A DNA stretch of 33,687 nt from Sphaerosporella brunnea (GCA_008704415.1 VXIS01000427.1:1-33687), one strand, 5' to 3'. Counted from the first letter of the stretch, positions 10,262 to 19,280 are shown. Notes: generated by a model from the sequence alone, not told the origin. Numbers and translations: made by a program.

Positions 10262-10720
10262 TGGTTCTTGGATTTTGTTAGATGCTATCTCTTAGAGGGA
10301 GAGAGGGGGGTACCTTTGGAATGGAACAGGTTTGGCGCTTTAGGGGGGGTCTATCGGCGTTCGGGTTGTTTTGGTGGTGCACCGTGCGATGTGTTAGCGG
10401 GGCGATATCGTTGGTAGAGCCGTTGGATTTCTTGATAGTTGCGATGTTAGCTCAGAACAGCAAGTAGCGGAAATGTTGAACACCGTCAAAAAGAATGGAG
10501 GCGGTGAAAGGTGGCGAGACTTACAGTTTGTGCAAATTGTATGTTGAGCTGAGATGAGAGGGGAGGAGGAGGAGGAGGAGGCAGCGAGGGATGAAAAGAA
10601 GAAAGGAAGGAAGGGAGGAAGAGCAGCTTTTAAGCCATTTGTGTGCCCTCGGCGCCGAGGCCCGGGACGCAGTTTTAATTGCCTCTGTGCTCGTGACGTG
10701 GTTTTTCAAAGTCGGAGTCG
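10262..10720 (-). repeat. Module copy C: promoter, exon 1, intron 1 upstream of the zinc-cluster ORF
   Basis: On the minus strand: CCACGTCACGAGCAC near 10688-10704, GGCTTAAAAGCTGC at 10622-10635, a CT-rich leader, an exon end ACAATTTGCACAAACT, donor GTAAGTCTCGCC from 10524, branch GAGCTAACATC near 10444-10455 and acceptor ATCAAG at 10431. The predicted intron is 94 nt and its exon 2 begins AAATCC like the others. About 280 nt further downstream is the well-formed second intron of the zinc-cluster ORF, so this copy is the best candidate for an intact transcription unit. The connecting reading frame is interrupted (TAG/TAA near 10290), so the exon chain is uncertain. Confidence 0.6.
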
Positions 10721-10858
10721 GCCCCAAAGAGCTCAATAGCCATCTCAAATTCCCGTGACGGCAAAATCCCGGGACGGCTGGCTGGATAGTCGATGCCGAG
10801 TTTGCATCAAGATGGAAGCACGACATACCACACCGCATGCTCTGGACAGCACCGACTT

Positions 10859-11090
10859 CAGTGTTCTCAACCGCTACCCAGCCGAGCTGGCTGGTTGGGC
10901 TGATCAAAAAAGCCGGGCTGGCTGTGGGCTGCACGAGCGGTCATGGCGGTGTAAGCGGACGGATGACGACCACGCGCGGGCGGCTTCACTGGATATCACG
11001 CTGCGCATTTTGCACACAAAGACGCAGCCGGGTTGATCACTGGCCGGCTGTGTTACGGCCTGGGCTTTTTGGGCCGGCTATAGAGCACCG
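10859..11090. mobile_element. hAT-type MITE, 232 bp, 8-bp TSD
   Basis: The left end CAGTGTTCTCAACCGCTACC and the right end (complement CGGTGCTCTATAGCCGGCCC) match the CAGTGTTCYCAATAGCCRGCC terminal repeat seen elsewhere in this window. Flanks ACCGACTT (10851-10858) and GTCGACTT (11091-11098) are an 8-bp target duplication with two transitions. The inside is GC-rich with repeated GGCTGG/CCGGGC motifs and has no coding capacity, so it is a non-autonomous copy. Confidence 0.65.
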
Positions 11091-11294
11091 GTCGACTTCG
11101 TGTATACGCACACAGCTTGAGCTTCCGAGCATTTTCGAGCGTGAAAAACATGCTGAATGACTTCTCACCATTTTTCATGTTGCCCTGGAGTTCCCGGAAT
11201 TACAAAATCCCAAAAGGTTATCTAGCCGTCGGATCAGGCGCACTTGTTCTTGGCGAGGCATAAGGCACCGTCGGAGACGTCATGGAAGTGAAGA

Positions 11295-11546
11295 ATGGGA
11301 AGGAAGCCACATAAAAAAGCCCCCGGAGCAGCAGAGCTACAGACGGGCATGTATGCAGGGCCACCACCCAGTGCAGGTATGGGATTCCCCTTAGCAAATA
11401 TCTCCCGAGGATGGCTTGAGAGCGAACTTGGCGGGAGGGCGCCTTCCCATCAAGTGATGTTCTTGCTCACGGGGAGGAAACGGCTAGAACAAGTATTTCC
11501 GAGTGAAATTGAGTACACAAATTTTAACCAGGAAAATATATGTTAG
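11295..11546 (+). CDS. Small unrecognised ORF
   Basis: An ATG-started frame of 83 codons begins MGRKPHKKAPGAAELQTG and ends in NFNQENIC. No domain, signal peptide or membrane segment is visible, and no promoter-like CT tract precedes it. Its composition is more protein-like than that of neighbouring frames, but it may be chance. Confidence 0.2.
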   Translation: MGRKPHKKAPGAAELQTGMYAGPPPSAGMGFPLANISRGWLESELGGRAPSHQVMFLLTGRKRLEQVFPSEIEYTNFNQENIC

Positions 11547-11585
11547 AGTTTGTACAGAAAACATAGGTTGATTGTAATGTGTGTG

Positions 11586-12105
11586 TTTTTTTTTTTAATC
11601 ATAATGTATTTGGCCGCTTGCGGCCATGACATATATAGAAGAGATGATATGCTACCCCTAGGCTCGAGTCCTACTGTGGGGTCTGCGTCTCTAAGGAAAA
11701 AGGACCAAGGAAACAGAGTATGATCGTGCCAAGGAAAATCGTAAATGAGATATAGGAAATAACGACACTGTCAAGGAGAAAAACATATTTTGGCCTAGCT
11801 CGGCCACGACCCTACTTTGGTGCTGCCTAAGAAGGCAAGAACCGCCTCGTTACAGCGTTCATCGGATAACAAGACCTTGAAGGACGTATTCGCTTACCCT
11901 CTCTCTTGCCCACCATGCCTCCTTGGTCCCTCTTGTTTTTCTTTCGTGGCGTCTGTCACAGCCTTCCACAACACTGCTTGCTCTCTTTTTCACCTTGCGC
12001 AAGACTTGAATAGGTGCTCTCTCGTTAGGACTGGTTTGCCTGCGCAGAACCCGCATTTGTCGTCCTCGCGTCGGCTTCATCCGACGTCATGTAGTCGCTG
12101 TAATC
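11586..12105 (-). mobile_element. 5'-truncated Tad-like LINE, 3' end with poly-A
   Basis: On the minus strand, near 12065-11980, the frame reads REDDKCGFCAG then TREHLFKSCAR, the Cys-x2-Cys...His-x4-Cys knuckle that closes the reverse-transcriptase ORF of Tad/I-type LINEs in fungi. It is followed by a region ending in AVLAFLGSTKVG near 11815, another hallmark of these C-termini. Two in-frame stops (TGA after SCAR and TAA after GGQERG) kill it, plus a TGA just before the knuckle. After the coding end come about 210 nt of 3' UTR finishing in GATTAAAAAAAAAAA at 11586, a genuine poly-A junction. Only the last part of the element is present, the usual result of 5' truncation in target-primed integration. 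No target duplication was established. Confidence 0.7.
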
Positions 12106-12903
12106 GATGTACAAAACGTCCTTCCTCATCATTTTCTTGTCCCACGAAATTTGACGCTGATCGTTTTGTACCGGGTACGGCTACGATTTCGGAGGGTCGA
12201 GTATCTCCTCAAGAATTCCAGGGAGTCGTCGACCAAAGCCTCAACGATGGGAATGTCGGTAGCTAGTGCTTTCCTCCGGCGGGTGGCTTGTAGACCGCGG
12301 TGATGTATTTGAGACTCAACAAACGATGAGAACTTGAAACCGAACAAATAACTGTGAAAAACTAAGAAACAAAACCGTGAAATCCAACGTATCCGAAGGT
12401 TTGCCCCTAGCCCGGACCGCTCCAAACCCGAGCCTCCCGAGCCGAGCCTAAACTCCTCCCAGCCTCGCCCGTGGGCAGAGCTACAGGGAAGTGGAGCAAA
12501 GGAAGAAAAGGGGTGTCGGTGGGCGGGCAGAAAACTGTGCGAAGACGTGCGGTCTGAGTTGAGGAGAGGATTCCGGACGGGGTCCTCGGGCCCGATTGAA
12601 AGGGCCTCGAGGTCCGTCCAGATCCTCCCGCTCTTCCCGCGCCGATCCGCCACAATCCCTTTCCCGGCACCTGGACCCTTCCTTCCTACAAGCGCAGACC
12701 CTTCCATCCTTCCACAAAAACCCTTCCATCCAGCCCAGATCCTTCCATTCCGTCAACCGCCCAAATCCTCCTGCTCCGTCAACCGTGGGGGGCCAGCCCC
12801 TCCGTCCGCACTAGCCCGCAGTCAAGCTGCACCATTTTGGAAGAGCTTCTGCTTAGTTGAGGGGGGCGCAACCCAGAGGAAACCGGGCGATTCCAGTCCC
12901 TTC

Positions 12904-12957
12904 TCCTTGCCCTTGCCCTTGCCCTTGCTCTTCCCCTTGCCCTTGCCCTTGCTATCC
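12904..12957. repeat. CCCTTG hexamer repeat
   Basis: About nine CCCTTG or variant units in tandem. The minus strand gives Arg-Ala dipeptides and the plus strand Pro-Cys or Leu-Pro repeats. No gene is supported around it; the larger open frames at 12129-12966 are low-complexity. Confidence 0.8.
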
Positions 12958-13029
12958 CCTGCCTGAATCGAGGCAGGGGAGAGAAAAGTCCATAAAAAGT
13001 AGTGAAAGGATATTGCGGCGGTCGGGAAA

Positions 13030-13640
13030 GGTGCCCAGACAAACTGGGCACCAGAACGATTGTACCTGGCCTTTCTCCCCTCTACCTGTATCGGGGTGAA
13101 TATACAGGCAGAGGAGAGAAAGGCCTTAAGACGAATTGCGAGGTGCTTGATTACTCGTTAGCTGCTGTCTGTCTCTTCGATGGAAAAAAAAAGGGGGGGG
13201 GGGGGTTACCTTTGAACGAGAGCGCGGTTAATCTGGTTGAGTCTCCGTTTGGGCGATCACTCGCCGCTTGTGTTGACGCAATCTTAGTGGTGCGTCGTGT
13301 TGTTGGTAGGAGGCCTTCGGATTTCTAGGTAAGTACTTGTGATGATGATGTCTGCTTCGTGCGTGAAGATGCTGAGCATCGCGACTTACTGGCTTGTTTG
13401 TGCAAAGTACACTTTGAGATGTGATGAAATGAGGAGAGAGGAGGTGGAAAACTGAGGGGAAAGGCATGCGTGGCAGTTGAGTGAGGAGGCGAGGCATGAA
13501 AATACGAAGGAAGAAAGGAAGGAAGAAAGGAAGAGCAGCTTTTAAGCCAATTTGTGTGCCCTCGGCGTCAACGTCCGAGATGTCATTTCCAGAGCCCCTG
13601 TGTTTGTGACGTGGTTTTTGGAAATCGTCTTAGGTTTACC
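13030..13640 (-). repeat. Module copy D: promoter, exon 1, intron 1, exon 2 and 3' palindrome
   Basis: Minus strand: CCACGTCACAAACAC near 13601-13615, GGCTTAAAAGCTGC at 13534-13547, CT-rich leader, exon end TACTTTGCACAAACAAGCCA, donor GTAAGTCGCG from 13389 and acceptor CCTAG at 13325 (65-nt predicted intron). Exon 2 begins AAATCCGAAGGCCTCCTACC. At the far end sits GGTGCCCAGTTTGTCTGGGCACC (13030-13052), a perfect palindrome apart from its centre, whose relatives end copies G and B. The PPKRYTASNK-like segment is degenerate (PSKRQTAANE). Confidence 0.6.
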
Positions 13641-13929
13641 ACGCACGGGAATTCAACTCTCTGAGATCATACTTTGTGGATGCCGGAGCTTGAGGAAGAC
13701 GGTGGGCGGAAAGGGCCAAGCGACGGCAGTTTTTTCAAATGTGCGACCTGACGCCCTGCTCAGCTTTCCCCACCACTGGCAGCAGTCATAGCCTACCTCG
13801 GTGTTGGGTACCACGCAAGCAAGTTTACAAAGATCGGATGGATTGCACTTCAACTTGATGGTTCCAATGGTATGTACAAGGTATGTACTTAAGTAAATCT
13901 TGTTAACATAAATACTATCGGACAATTAA

Positions 13930-14150
13930 AACCACAAGTTCGAGTGTTCACGAGTGATAGCCATGAACCGACTCCCCAAAAAGAACAAGCAAGTGTTAAA
14001 CCTCCGTTAATTACACCCCCCCCCCCCCAAACCAATAAAGTTGAATTGACCTCACGAACAAATACCCAGAAAAACTTGGTCACTTTTTCTCTTCCCTGTG
14101 TCTGCGAAGAGATGTTCGGCGGCATGCCCAGGTAAACGGGGGGCTTCGGT
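13930..14150 (-). repeat. Second repeated block, copy 2
   Basis: On the minus strand the block reads MPPNIS, GREKVTKFFWVFVR and later SLVNTRTCG-like residues in one open frame, and the DNA matches 19640-19930 from the AAGTTCGAGT(G/A)TT motif through AACAAATA(C/T)CCAGAAAA to the GCGGCATG end. A poly-C run (14016-14029) sits in the middle. The two copies share spacing relative to a module copy on their left. No family is recognised. Confidence 0.5.
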
Positions 14151-14174
14151 TGATATTGATTTTTTTCCATTTTG

Positions 14175-14300
14175 CTTGAGGTGTCATTTCATCGACGGAG
14201 TCGATGAAGCGGACGATGCCTTACCTGGTCTCGTGGGGCGGCCTGCAAACTCTTTAACGTCCAAGCATAGCCTAGGCGACTTGGAACGGGGCTAGAGCTG
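14175..14300 (-). pseudogene. Exon-intron fragment, copy 1
   Basis: An exon-like segment ends GAGACCAG at 14225 and is followed by donor GTAAGGCATCGTCC (from 14224) and an acceptor CTCAAG at 14175, a predicted 50-nt intron. The same exon end and intron start occur at 18390 (GAGACCAG, GTACGGCATCGTCC). Here the upstream exon is more diverged. Its protein family is unknown. Confidence 0.4.
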
Positions 14301-15056
14301 GGTAACCCGTAGGTTGGCAACCCTGCTGCCGGTTGACAACCGCGCCACAGCCAAATCAGTTGTCAACCGTGCACAGACCAGGTCATGAGGTGCCTTAGTA
14401 ATAGGACCAAATCTCTCAACACTCAGCAATGCGACCACAATTGCCAGTGAAGCGAAAGAATGTCTTAGTTAGGCGACAATTTATTTGCATACGTTGATTT
14501 TGGCCCCATTGAGCGAATTTGGTTGTTGATGAAGTCCCGCATCCAGACAGGGGAGGGGTAACCACTTTGAATCGCATGAAGCAGGTTTTACAGGAAGAAT
14601 AGGATCGTATAATAAATAGAGAGATCTCTTGTCTTCCTACAGTCACGGCACGTTGTATTGCTGACAACGGTGGAAACAATTTTCATGGAAGTGGGTTTCC
14701 CTTTTTTTTCGCTCTTTTTTTCAATCTTTGACTCTCGTTTCATGAATAGTTTGACGAATATTTCCTTGCCCATATATATCAATCCCCACCATCGTCTCTT
14801 TTTTGTAAGCCTATATAATTGATTTTTGGACAAAAGGTGGATGAGCTATCGATTTTCCTTTGCGACGTGATTACTGGGGTCGCGGGTTTTTTGGTGCAGG
14901 GTTATCCGGCTTAACGCAACAGCTGTCCGGATCATTTTGTTAGCAACGAGTAGACATCTGGCACACTATCCATTTGGTGCGGTGGACCTGCGCTGGAGCA
15001 TTGGTCTCAGTCTCCCATCGCCTTCTCTACCTAATTTTTTTCGGTTATTTGCTATA

Positions 15057-15411
15057 ATACCCCCCAGTGTTCCTAATAGCCAGCCCGCCCGTCGGGCTGA
15101 TGCTGGGCTGCATGGGCTGATCGAAAAGACGGGCGGGCTGTTTGGGCGGTCGGGCTGGCTTCCAGCGGATGCAGGGATCATGCGCTATGGGGAATGGAGC
15201 AACAGCTACACAGAAACGCTCTTCCGTTTAAGACGTAACTAGGTCAAACTGATGGTTGCATGACAAGTTCACCTCAGTCGAAAGTGCTTGGCAGCCCGAC
15301 AGCCCAACAGCCAGCCCGTCGTGATTTTGAGACAGCCGGGCTGTTGCCTTTTGGCAGCCCGCCCGCACAGCCGGGCTTTTTGGGCCGGCTATTAGGAACA
15401 CTGATACCCCC
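15057..15411. mobile_element. hAT-type MITE, 339 bp, perfect 8-bp TSD
   Basis: The element proper is 15065-15403, flanked by a perfect ATACCCCC duplication (15057-15064 and 15404-15411). The ends CAGTGTTCCTAATAGCC and its complement GGCTATTAGGAACACTG are perfect terminal repeats. The interior is built from GGCTGG/CCCGCC motifs with an AT-rich middle and no transposase. The intact right arm of the surrounding MULE gives the empty target sequence for comparison. The perfect TIR and TSD suggest a relatively recent insertion. Confidence 0.9.
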
Positions 15412-15537
15412 CTCTGAAGGCCATATTTGGTCCCGTACCCTCGATATTAGATTATTTGGCAAAATACCCTTCAACCCACTTGAGTGAGACTCAAATACAG
15501 TGACCCCAACAACGTCTGAACCCTCGCCCCCCCCCCC

Positions 15538-16140
15538 AAAGGAGTGTGGCTTTAAAGTGCGTGGCCTTTGGAACAAGGCACTCAAGAATGTCAAATGTCA
15601 AAGTAACAACTGTGGTTGTCAAACACAACCGGTGCCTGGGTGCTGCGGAGCCACGCCGGAGTATAGCAAGCGTACAATCCTTTGTAAAGGAAACTTTGCC
15701 ACAGCTATTGACTGTTACCAACGACACCAAACCCCGGGATGTTATTGAGGCTGTACAGAAGCACCTCAAAGCTCCTATCAACTATGCTGCGGCCCACAAA
15801 GTTCTGCTTGTCTTGCAGTGGGAAAACATCAATATTGAGGGGACCAATTTTATCTGCTACCTGCCTACTTTGAACTTCTCCGCAGGTGTGGCCCCAAGGG
15901 TTGATATTTTCTCAGCAACAAAGACAACACCACACAGTTTTAGCGGATCTTTCTTTGTCCTTCGGCCTGAAAGAAACAATTCCCTCAGGGTCCAGCCTTC
16001 ATCGGGTTGAATGGTACCTTCACCAAGTCTAAATTCCGGCAGACTGTTCTGTTTGCAGTGATGTTGGACGGCAACAATGAGGCTTGTCTTCTCGCGTGGG
16101 CTGTGGTAGAGAGTGAACATGATGAGGCCTGGGTTTTTTT
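15538..16140 (+). pseudogene. MULE transposase fragment, frameshifted, first catalytic Asp changed
   Basis: The first frame (to 16010) carries an FAR1/WRKY-GCM1-like zinc-binding N-terminus (CGF.. KCVAFGTRHSRM ... KHNRCLGAAEP) and the linker VIEAVQKHLKAPINYAA. After a one-base slip near 15997-16001 the second frame holds the MULE core GLNGTFTKSKFRQTVLF, LDGNNEACLLAWAVVESEHD and EAWVFFLKH. In this family the segment is normally (L/I)DGTF, with the first Asp of the DDE triad. Here Asp is Asn (AAT), so this copy could not cut DNA. Sequence after about 16150 no longer follows the family and the remaining catalytic residues are absent. It lies within the inverted-repeat arms at 15042 and 16471. 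Confidence 0.8.
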
Positions 16141-16520
16141 TCTGAAGCACCCACTAACCCTAACGCTGTACAGCGTGCTTCGGTCCGTTGTAACACTTGT
16201 AAAGGCGTGGGTCGTAATGCTCGAACCTGCACTCAGCCTCATATGTTATCTACTGACGAATGAGAGGCGTATTGAAGAGTGGGATGGGGGGTTAGCAAAA
16301 GCATTATGGGAGTTAAATTCATTTTGATTTTCTAGTACAAGGTCCGGGTAGTTTGATCGTGGTATTTGAGTCTCACTCAAGTGGGTTGAACGGCATTTTG
16401 CCAAACAATCTAATATCGAGGGTACGGGGCCAAATATGGCCTTCACAGAGGGGTATTATAGCAAATAACCGTTTTTTTATATAATAGGAAAATGTTTGAG
16501 ACATTCAATATTGCAACTTT

Positions 16521-16910
16521 TCAAAACGACGTACGAAGGCAGCTCGAGTCTACCAGTACCGCCCTACATGGAGGACCGATATCTCCCTGCACGCACAACC
16601 TGAATTGTCACCTGGACAACCTCCTGCCAAAAAGAATAAAGGAGGTCGTCCGAGAGACTTATTAGTTGAAAAAATCTTGCAAATTGACGAACGCTCTGAA
16701 GCTCAGGCTGTTGGGCAGAGTCGTGATGCGTCTCGAAAAACCCACTACTGCCGCTTTTGCCTCAAGTCTTTTGCGGCGAGAAATCCTCCTCGAACAAAGC
16801 GACATGCAGCGTTTGTGTGTAAACAAGCTTTACATTCACTGCTGCGCACTCAGACCGTTTCCACTAGCTTGAAATTTCATGTTTTAACTTATTTGGCTAC
16901 GCGCTATACA
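16521..16910 (+). pseudogene. hAT-type BED-finger N-terminal fragment
   Basis: The frame reads PAKKNKGGRPRD, then HYCRFCLKSFAARNPPRTKRH and AFVC. This is the shape of a BED zinc finger (Cys-x2-Cys...His-x5-Cys) after a Gly-Arg-Pro-Arg motif, as found at the N-terminus of many fungal hAT transposases. There is no in-frame ATG near the beginning, and the sequence after about 16900 turns into unrelated DNA leading to module copy F, so the catalytic core and dimerisation region are missing. It starts only 50 nt beyond the MULE end. A free-standing BED-finger gene is less likely because the frame lacks a start. Confidence 0.55.
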
Positions 16911-17059
16911 TTTTGTGTAGCTACTCGTCGGTGGTGTCGTTTTGGCTCGTCCTTGGGCCACGGAATATCTCGCGTGGGGTTGGCAACTGGTTGGCAACCA
17001 TTCTTGGCAGTTTCCCGCCCAGCTCTAAACAGGGCATCTCTGAGTCACCTGACCTTCCG

Positions 17060-17650
17060 CCTCATGGCCTGGACCGGGATGGATCTAGGCAGGGGAGCGA
17101 TGGGCCCGAAGCGAACGGTGACGTCTTGCACATTGGCTGCTTGTGAGATGCTGTATATCTCTTCGAGGGAGCGGGGGAGGCTGGGTACCGTGGGGGCTTG
17201 AGCCGGTTGCTCTGGATGTGTCGGGTGATCACCACCAGTTTGCGTTCGCGCATCCCAGGTGGTGCACCCGCTTGACTGGTATTTGCTGGGCGCGTCGTGC
17301 CTTCCAACTCGGTAGGAGGCCTTCGGAGTTATGATGTTAGCTTAGCATCTTTCGTGAAGATCAAGAAATGGAGCAGGCGTAGGGCTTACTGTTTGCTTGT
17401 GCAAAATTGCATTTTGAGGTGACTGAGATGAGGTGCGGAGAAGATAGGAAGAAAGGTGAGGAAAACCGTATTAGTGTGAGGGGGTTGAGGAGGGAGGTGA
17501 GGTATGACAGGAAGGAAGGAAGGAAGAGGTCAGTAACAGCAGCTTTTAAGCCGTTTGCTTGTTGCTCTGCCGCACGTCCTGGTGGTGATTTTAACGGGCT
17601 CCACGTTCATGACGCGGCTCTTGGAAGTCATCCGAGTCAGCGTCGACCAA
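17060..17650 (-). repeat. Module copy F: promoter, exon 1, intron donor, exon 2
   Basis: Minus strand: the promoter box is degraded (CCGCGTCATGAACGTGG near 17601-17617), GGCTTAAAAGCTGC is kept at 17539-17552, and the exon end ATGCAATTTTGCACAAGCAAACA meets donor GTAAGCCC from 17389. The branch AAGCTAACATC near 17334-17344 is kept, but the expected CTAG acceptor is lost: the equivalent position reads ATAACTCCGAAGGCC. The second exon retains PPGMRERKLVV and PSKRYTASHK, aligned with copies A and B, without the closing stop. This copy probably no longer splices normally. Confidence 0.6.
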
Positions 17651-18004
17651 CAAAGAGTTAGCTGCGCAGACAATGTGGATTTATTCATCTGTACACAATT
17701 TTCCAGCACTCTCACGGAGATTCAATATAAACAGATTCTATGGGCACGTACTGCTCACGCTATTTCTCTTCCAGCCTAAATAATAAGCCGCGAGCTTGAA
17801 ATGACCTACTTCAGCACGGCTGAGCTCTACATCGTCAAGATAAAAAGTCGACAATCAGGACCCAGTTAAGTTTGAAAAAAGCTCCCATCATTTGTCGATT
17901 GGCATTCAGATGAACAGTCGGACAAATCACAAGTAGTGATGATGCATGAATTCAAAACGCAAAATTTGAGAAAACTCAGTGAATTGCCTCCTCCGCTCCA
18001 TAGC

Positions 18005-18263
18005 CAGTGTTGCCAATAGCCAGCCGGCCCGCGGGCTGGGCTGTTTGCTGTGGGGTTTTTACCAAAGCCTAGCCTAGGAATTTTAGCCTCATAAAAAGTC
18101 TGGCTGGCTGCATAAAGTGCTGGGGAAACGGGCAAGCTTGAAGGCACGTTGCTTCACTAGAGAGTGCTCGCTTTGTTCCCGAGCTGAATTGAGTGTTTCA
18201 TTCTGCGTAAGAGAGCCAGCCGCTAGGGCTGTGGCTACCAGGGCTGGCTATTGAAAACAAAGT
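18005..18263. mobile_element. hAT-type MITE, about 259 bp, no clear TSD
   Basis: The left end CAGTGTTGCCAATAGCCAGCC belongs to the same family as the elements at 10859 and 15065. The right end (complement CTTTGTTTTCAATAGCCAGCCC) matches less well in its first ten bases. The flanking 8-mers TCCATAGC and TTCTCTCC do not match, so the ends may have decayed or rearranged. Confidence 0.55.
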
Positions 18264-18299
18264 TCTCTCCCCGTTATAGTATTTTATCCTCTTGTAGGC

Positions 18300-18449
18300 G
18301 ACCTCGGGCTTGATCTTGCCCAAGGTGACCATGGAAGTCGATGCTGGTGGGTGTTAGTGAAGCACTCGAGCAAAGGGACGATGCCGTACCTGGTCTCGCG
18401 GTAGAGCCTCTGGGCGTTGTGCAGGCGGGGAGAGAGGTTGCAATTGATC
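18300..18449 (-). pseudogene. Exon-intron fragment, copy 2 (unrecognised)
   Basis: A 60-nt exon (18449 to 18390) lies between acceptor CTTGTCAG and donor GTACGGCATC. The 46-nt intron (18344-18389) has branch CACTAAC and acceptor CACCAG, all well formed. One reading gives the exon as LSPRLHNAQRLYRET, and the next exon, in an alternative phase, as MVTLGKIKPEVAYKRI. The phase that joins both without a stop is the one giving SLPACTTPRG before the intron. I do not recognise the protein. The downstream side is cut by the MITE ending at 18263. A partial copy sits at 14175-14300. Confidence 0.45.
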
Positions 18450-18544
18450 CTGACAAGCAGAATTAAAACTCTTTGGTCTGGAATGCAGGGGTGTAGAGTA
18501 GACCTACATAGAACCAGTCGCCAAGTTCGACGGCACCGGTCACT

Positions 18545-19280
18545 TGAGCAAGTACCCAGGCAAACCGGGCACTTTCATTGCTCTTGACATTTCTCCCCCT
18601 GCCGGAGTAGGAGATCCGGGCAGGTGAGAGAAAGACCCTGAAAGAGAATCGTGGCCGTGGTTACTGGCTTTTTATTCGAGAGTTAGGTACTGCATATCTA
18701 GGGTGCAGGGAAGGGGGGGGGGGGTAAGGGGAGCGATACCGCTAGAGCTGAGGGCGTTTAATTTTGCCGGCTCTTGGGAGATTCTCGCAGGTTGAGTTGG
18801 CGCATTGGTGTGCGCCACGGCCCGGTTGGTTGGGTGCGTTGCGTCGTCGCACGGGTAGGGCCTTCGGATTTCCAGATATGTCAGCTTCTTTCGTAAAGAC
18901 AAGTGACGGTCATTTTGACGAAAGGTGATGAGACTTACTGTTGTGCGGACCATATATTGAGATGAGAGGAGAGAGGCGGAGGAAAGCTGACGAGGTGTTG
19001 AGGTCTGCCAAGAAAGGGAGGAAGGAAGAGGCCAGCAGCATCTATCGTGGCTCGACTCCTCTGCCCCTCAGTCCCTCGACACCCTCGGCGTGGTTTCAGT
19101 GAACTTTGTGTTTGTGGCGTAGTTTTTCAAAGCCGGCCCACAACGAACTGGCTGCTGAGTCGTTTGGATTTTTCCCCGGGACCGGTGGTTTCAACAGCCT
19201 CTGTCTTTGTGACATGATTTTTGGAAGTCGTCCGAGTCAGCTGCTGAGCCGACGTGGGGCCACGATCTCCCTGGAAAGAT
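18545..19280 (-). repeat. Module copy G: promoter (partly doubled), exon 1, intron 1 with lost acceptor
   Basis: Minus strand: the bZIP-like box occurs twice in degraded form (near 19109-19130 and 19200-19222), and the TTAAAAG box is not recognisable. The exon end ATATATGGTCCGCACAACA meets donor GTAAGTCTCATCACC from 18938, and the branch AAGCTGACAT is kept. The acceptor that reads CTAG/AAATCC in other copies is CTGG/AAATCC here (18872-18873). Exon 2 begins AAATCCGAAGGCC. The unit ends with GTGCCCGGTTTGCCTGGGTAC (18546-18566), relative of the palindrome in copy D. A poly-G run at 18713-18725 lies inside. Confidence 0.6.

Larger units (their letters stand above)
15042..16471 (+). mobile_element. 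MULE DNA transposon with long terminal inverted repeats, split by a hAT MITE
   Basis: The right arm (16362-16471, about 110 nt) is the inverted counterpart of the left arm (15042-15064 continued at 15412-15498), from CGGTTATTTGCTATAATACCCC to GAGTGAGACTCAAATAC, with only a few mismatches. The left arm is interrupted by the 339-bp MITE described separately. Both ends abut a run of seven T, so the expected 9-bp target duplication cannot be shown unambiguously. The inside carries the remains of a MULE transposase. At about 1.1 kb without the MITE the element is shorter than autonomous MULEs and is deleted in its 3' half. Confidence 0.8.

Noticed and set aside
12129..12707. 192-codon minus-strand frame, the longest in its area
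   Set aside because: It mixes a simple CCTTCCAT-type repeat with sequence next to the LINE end, shows no domain and no splice signals, and overlaps another open frame on the other strand.
14416..14833. AT-rich minus-strand frames with several Cys residues
   Set aside because: The cysteine spacing does not form a known finger and the two frames overlap without a credible intron.
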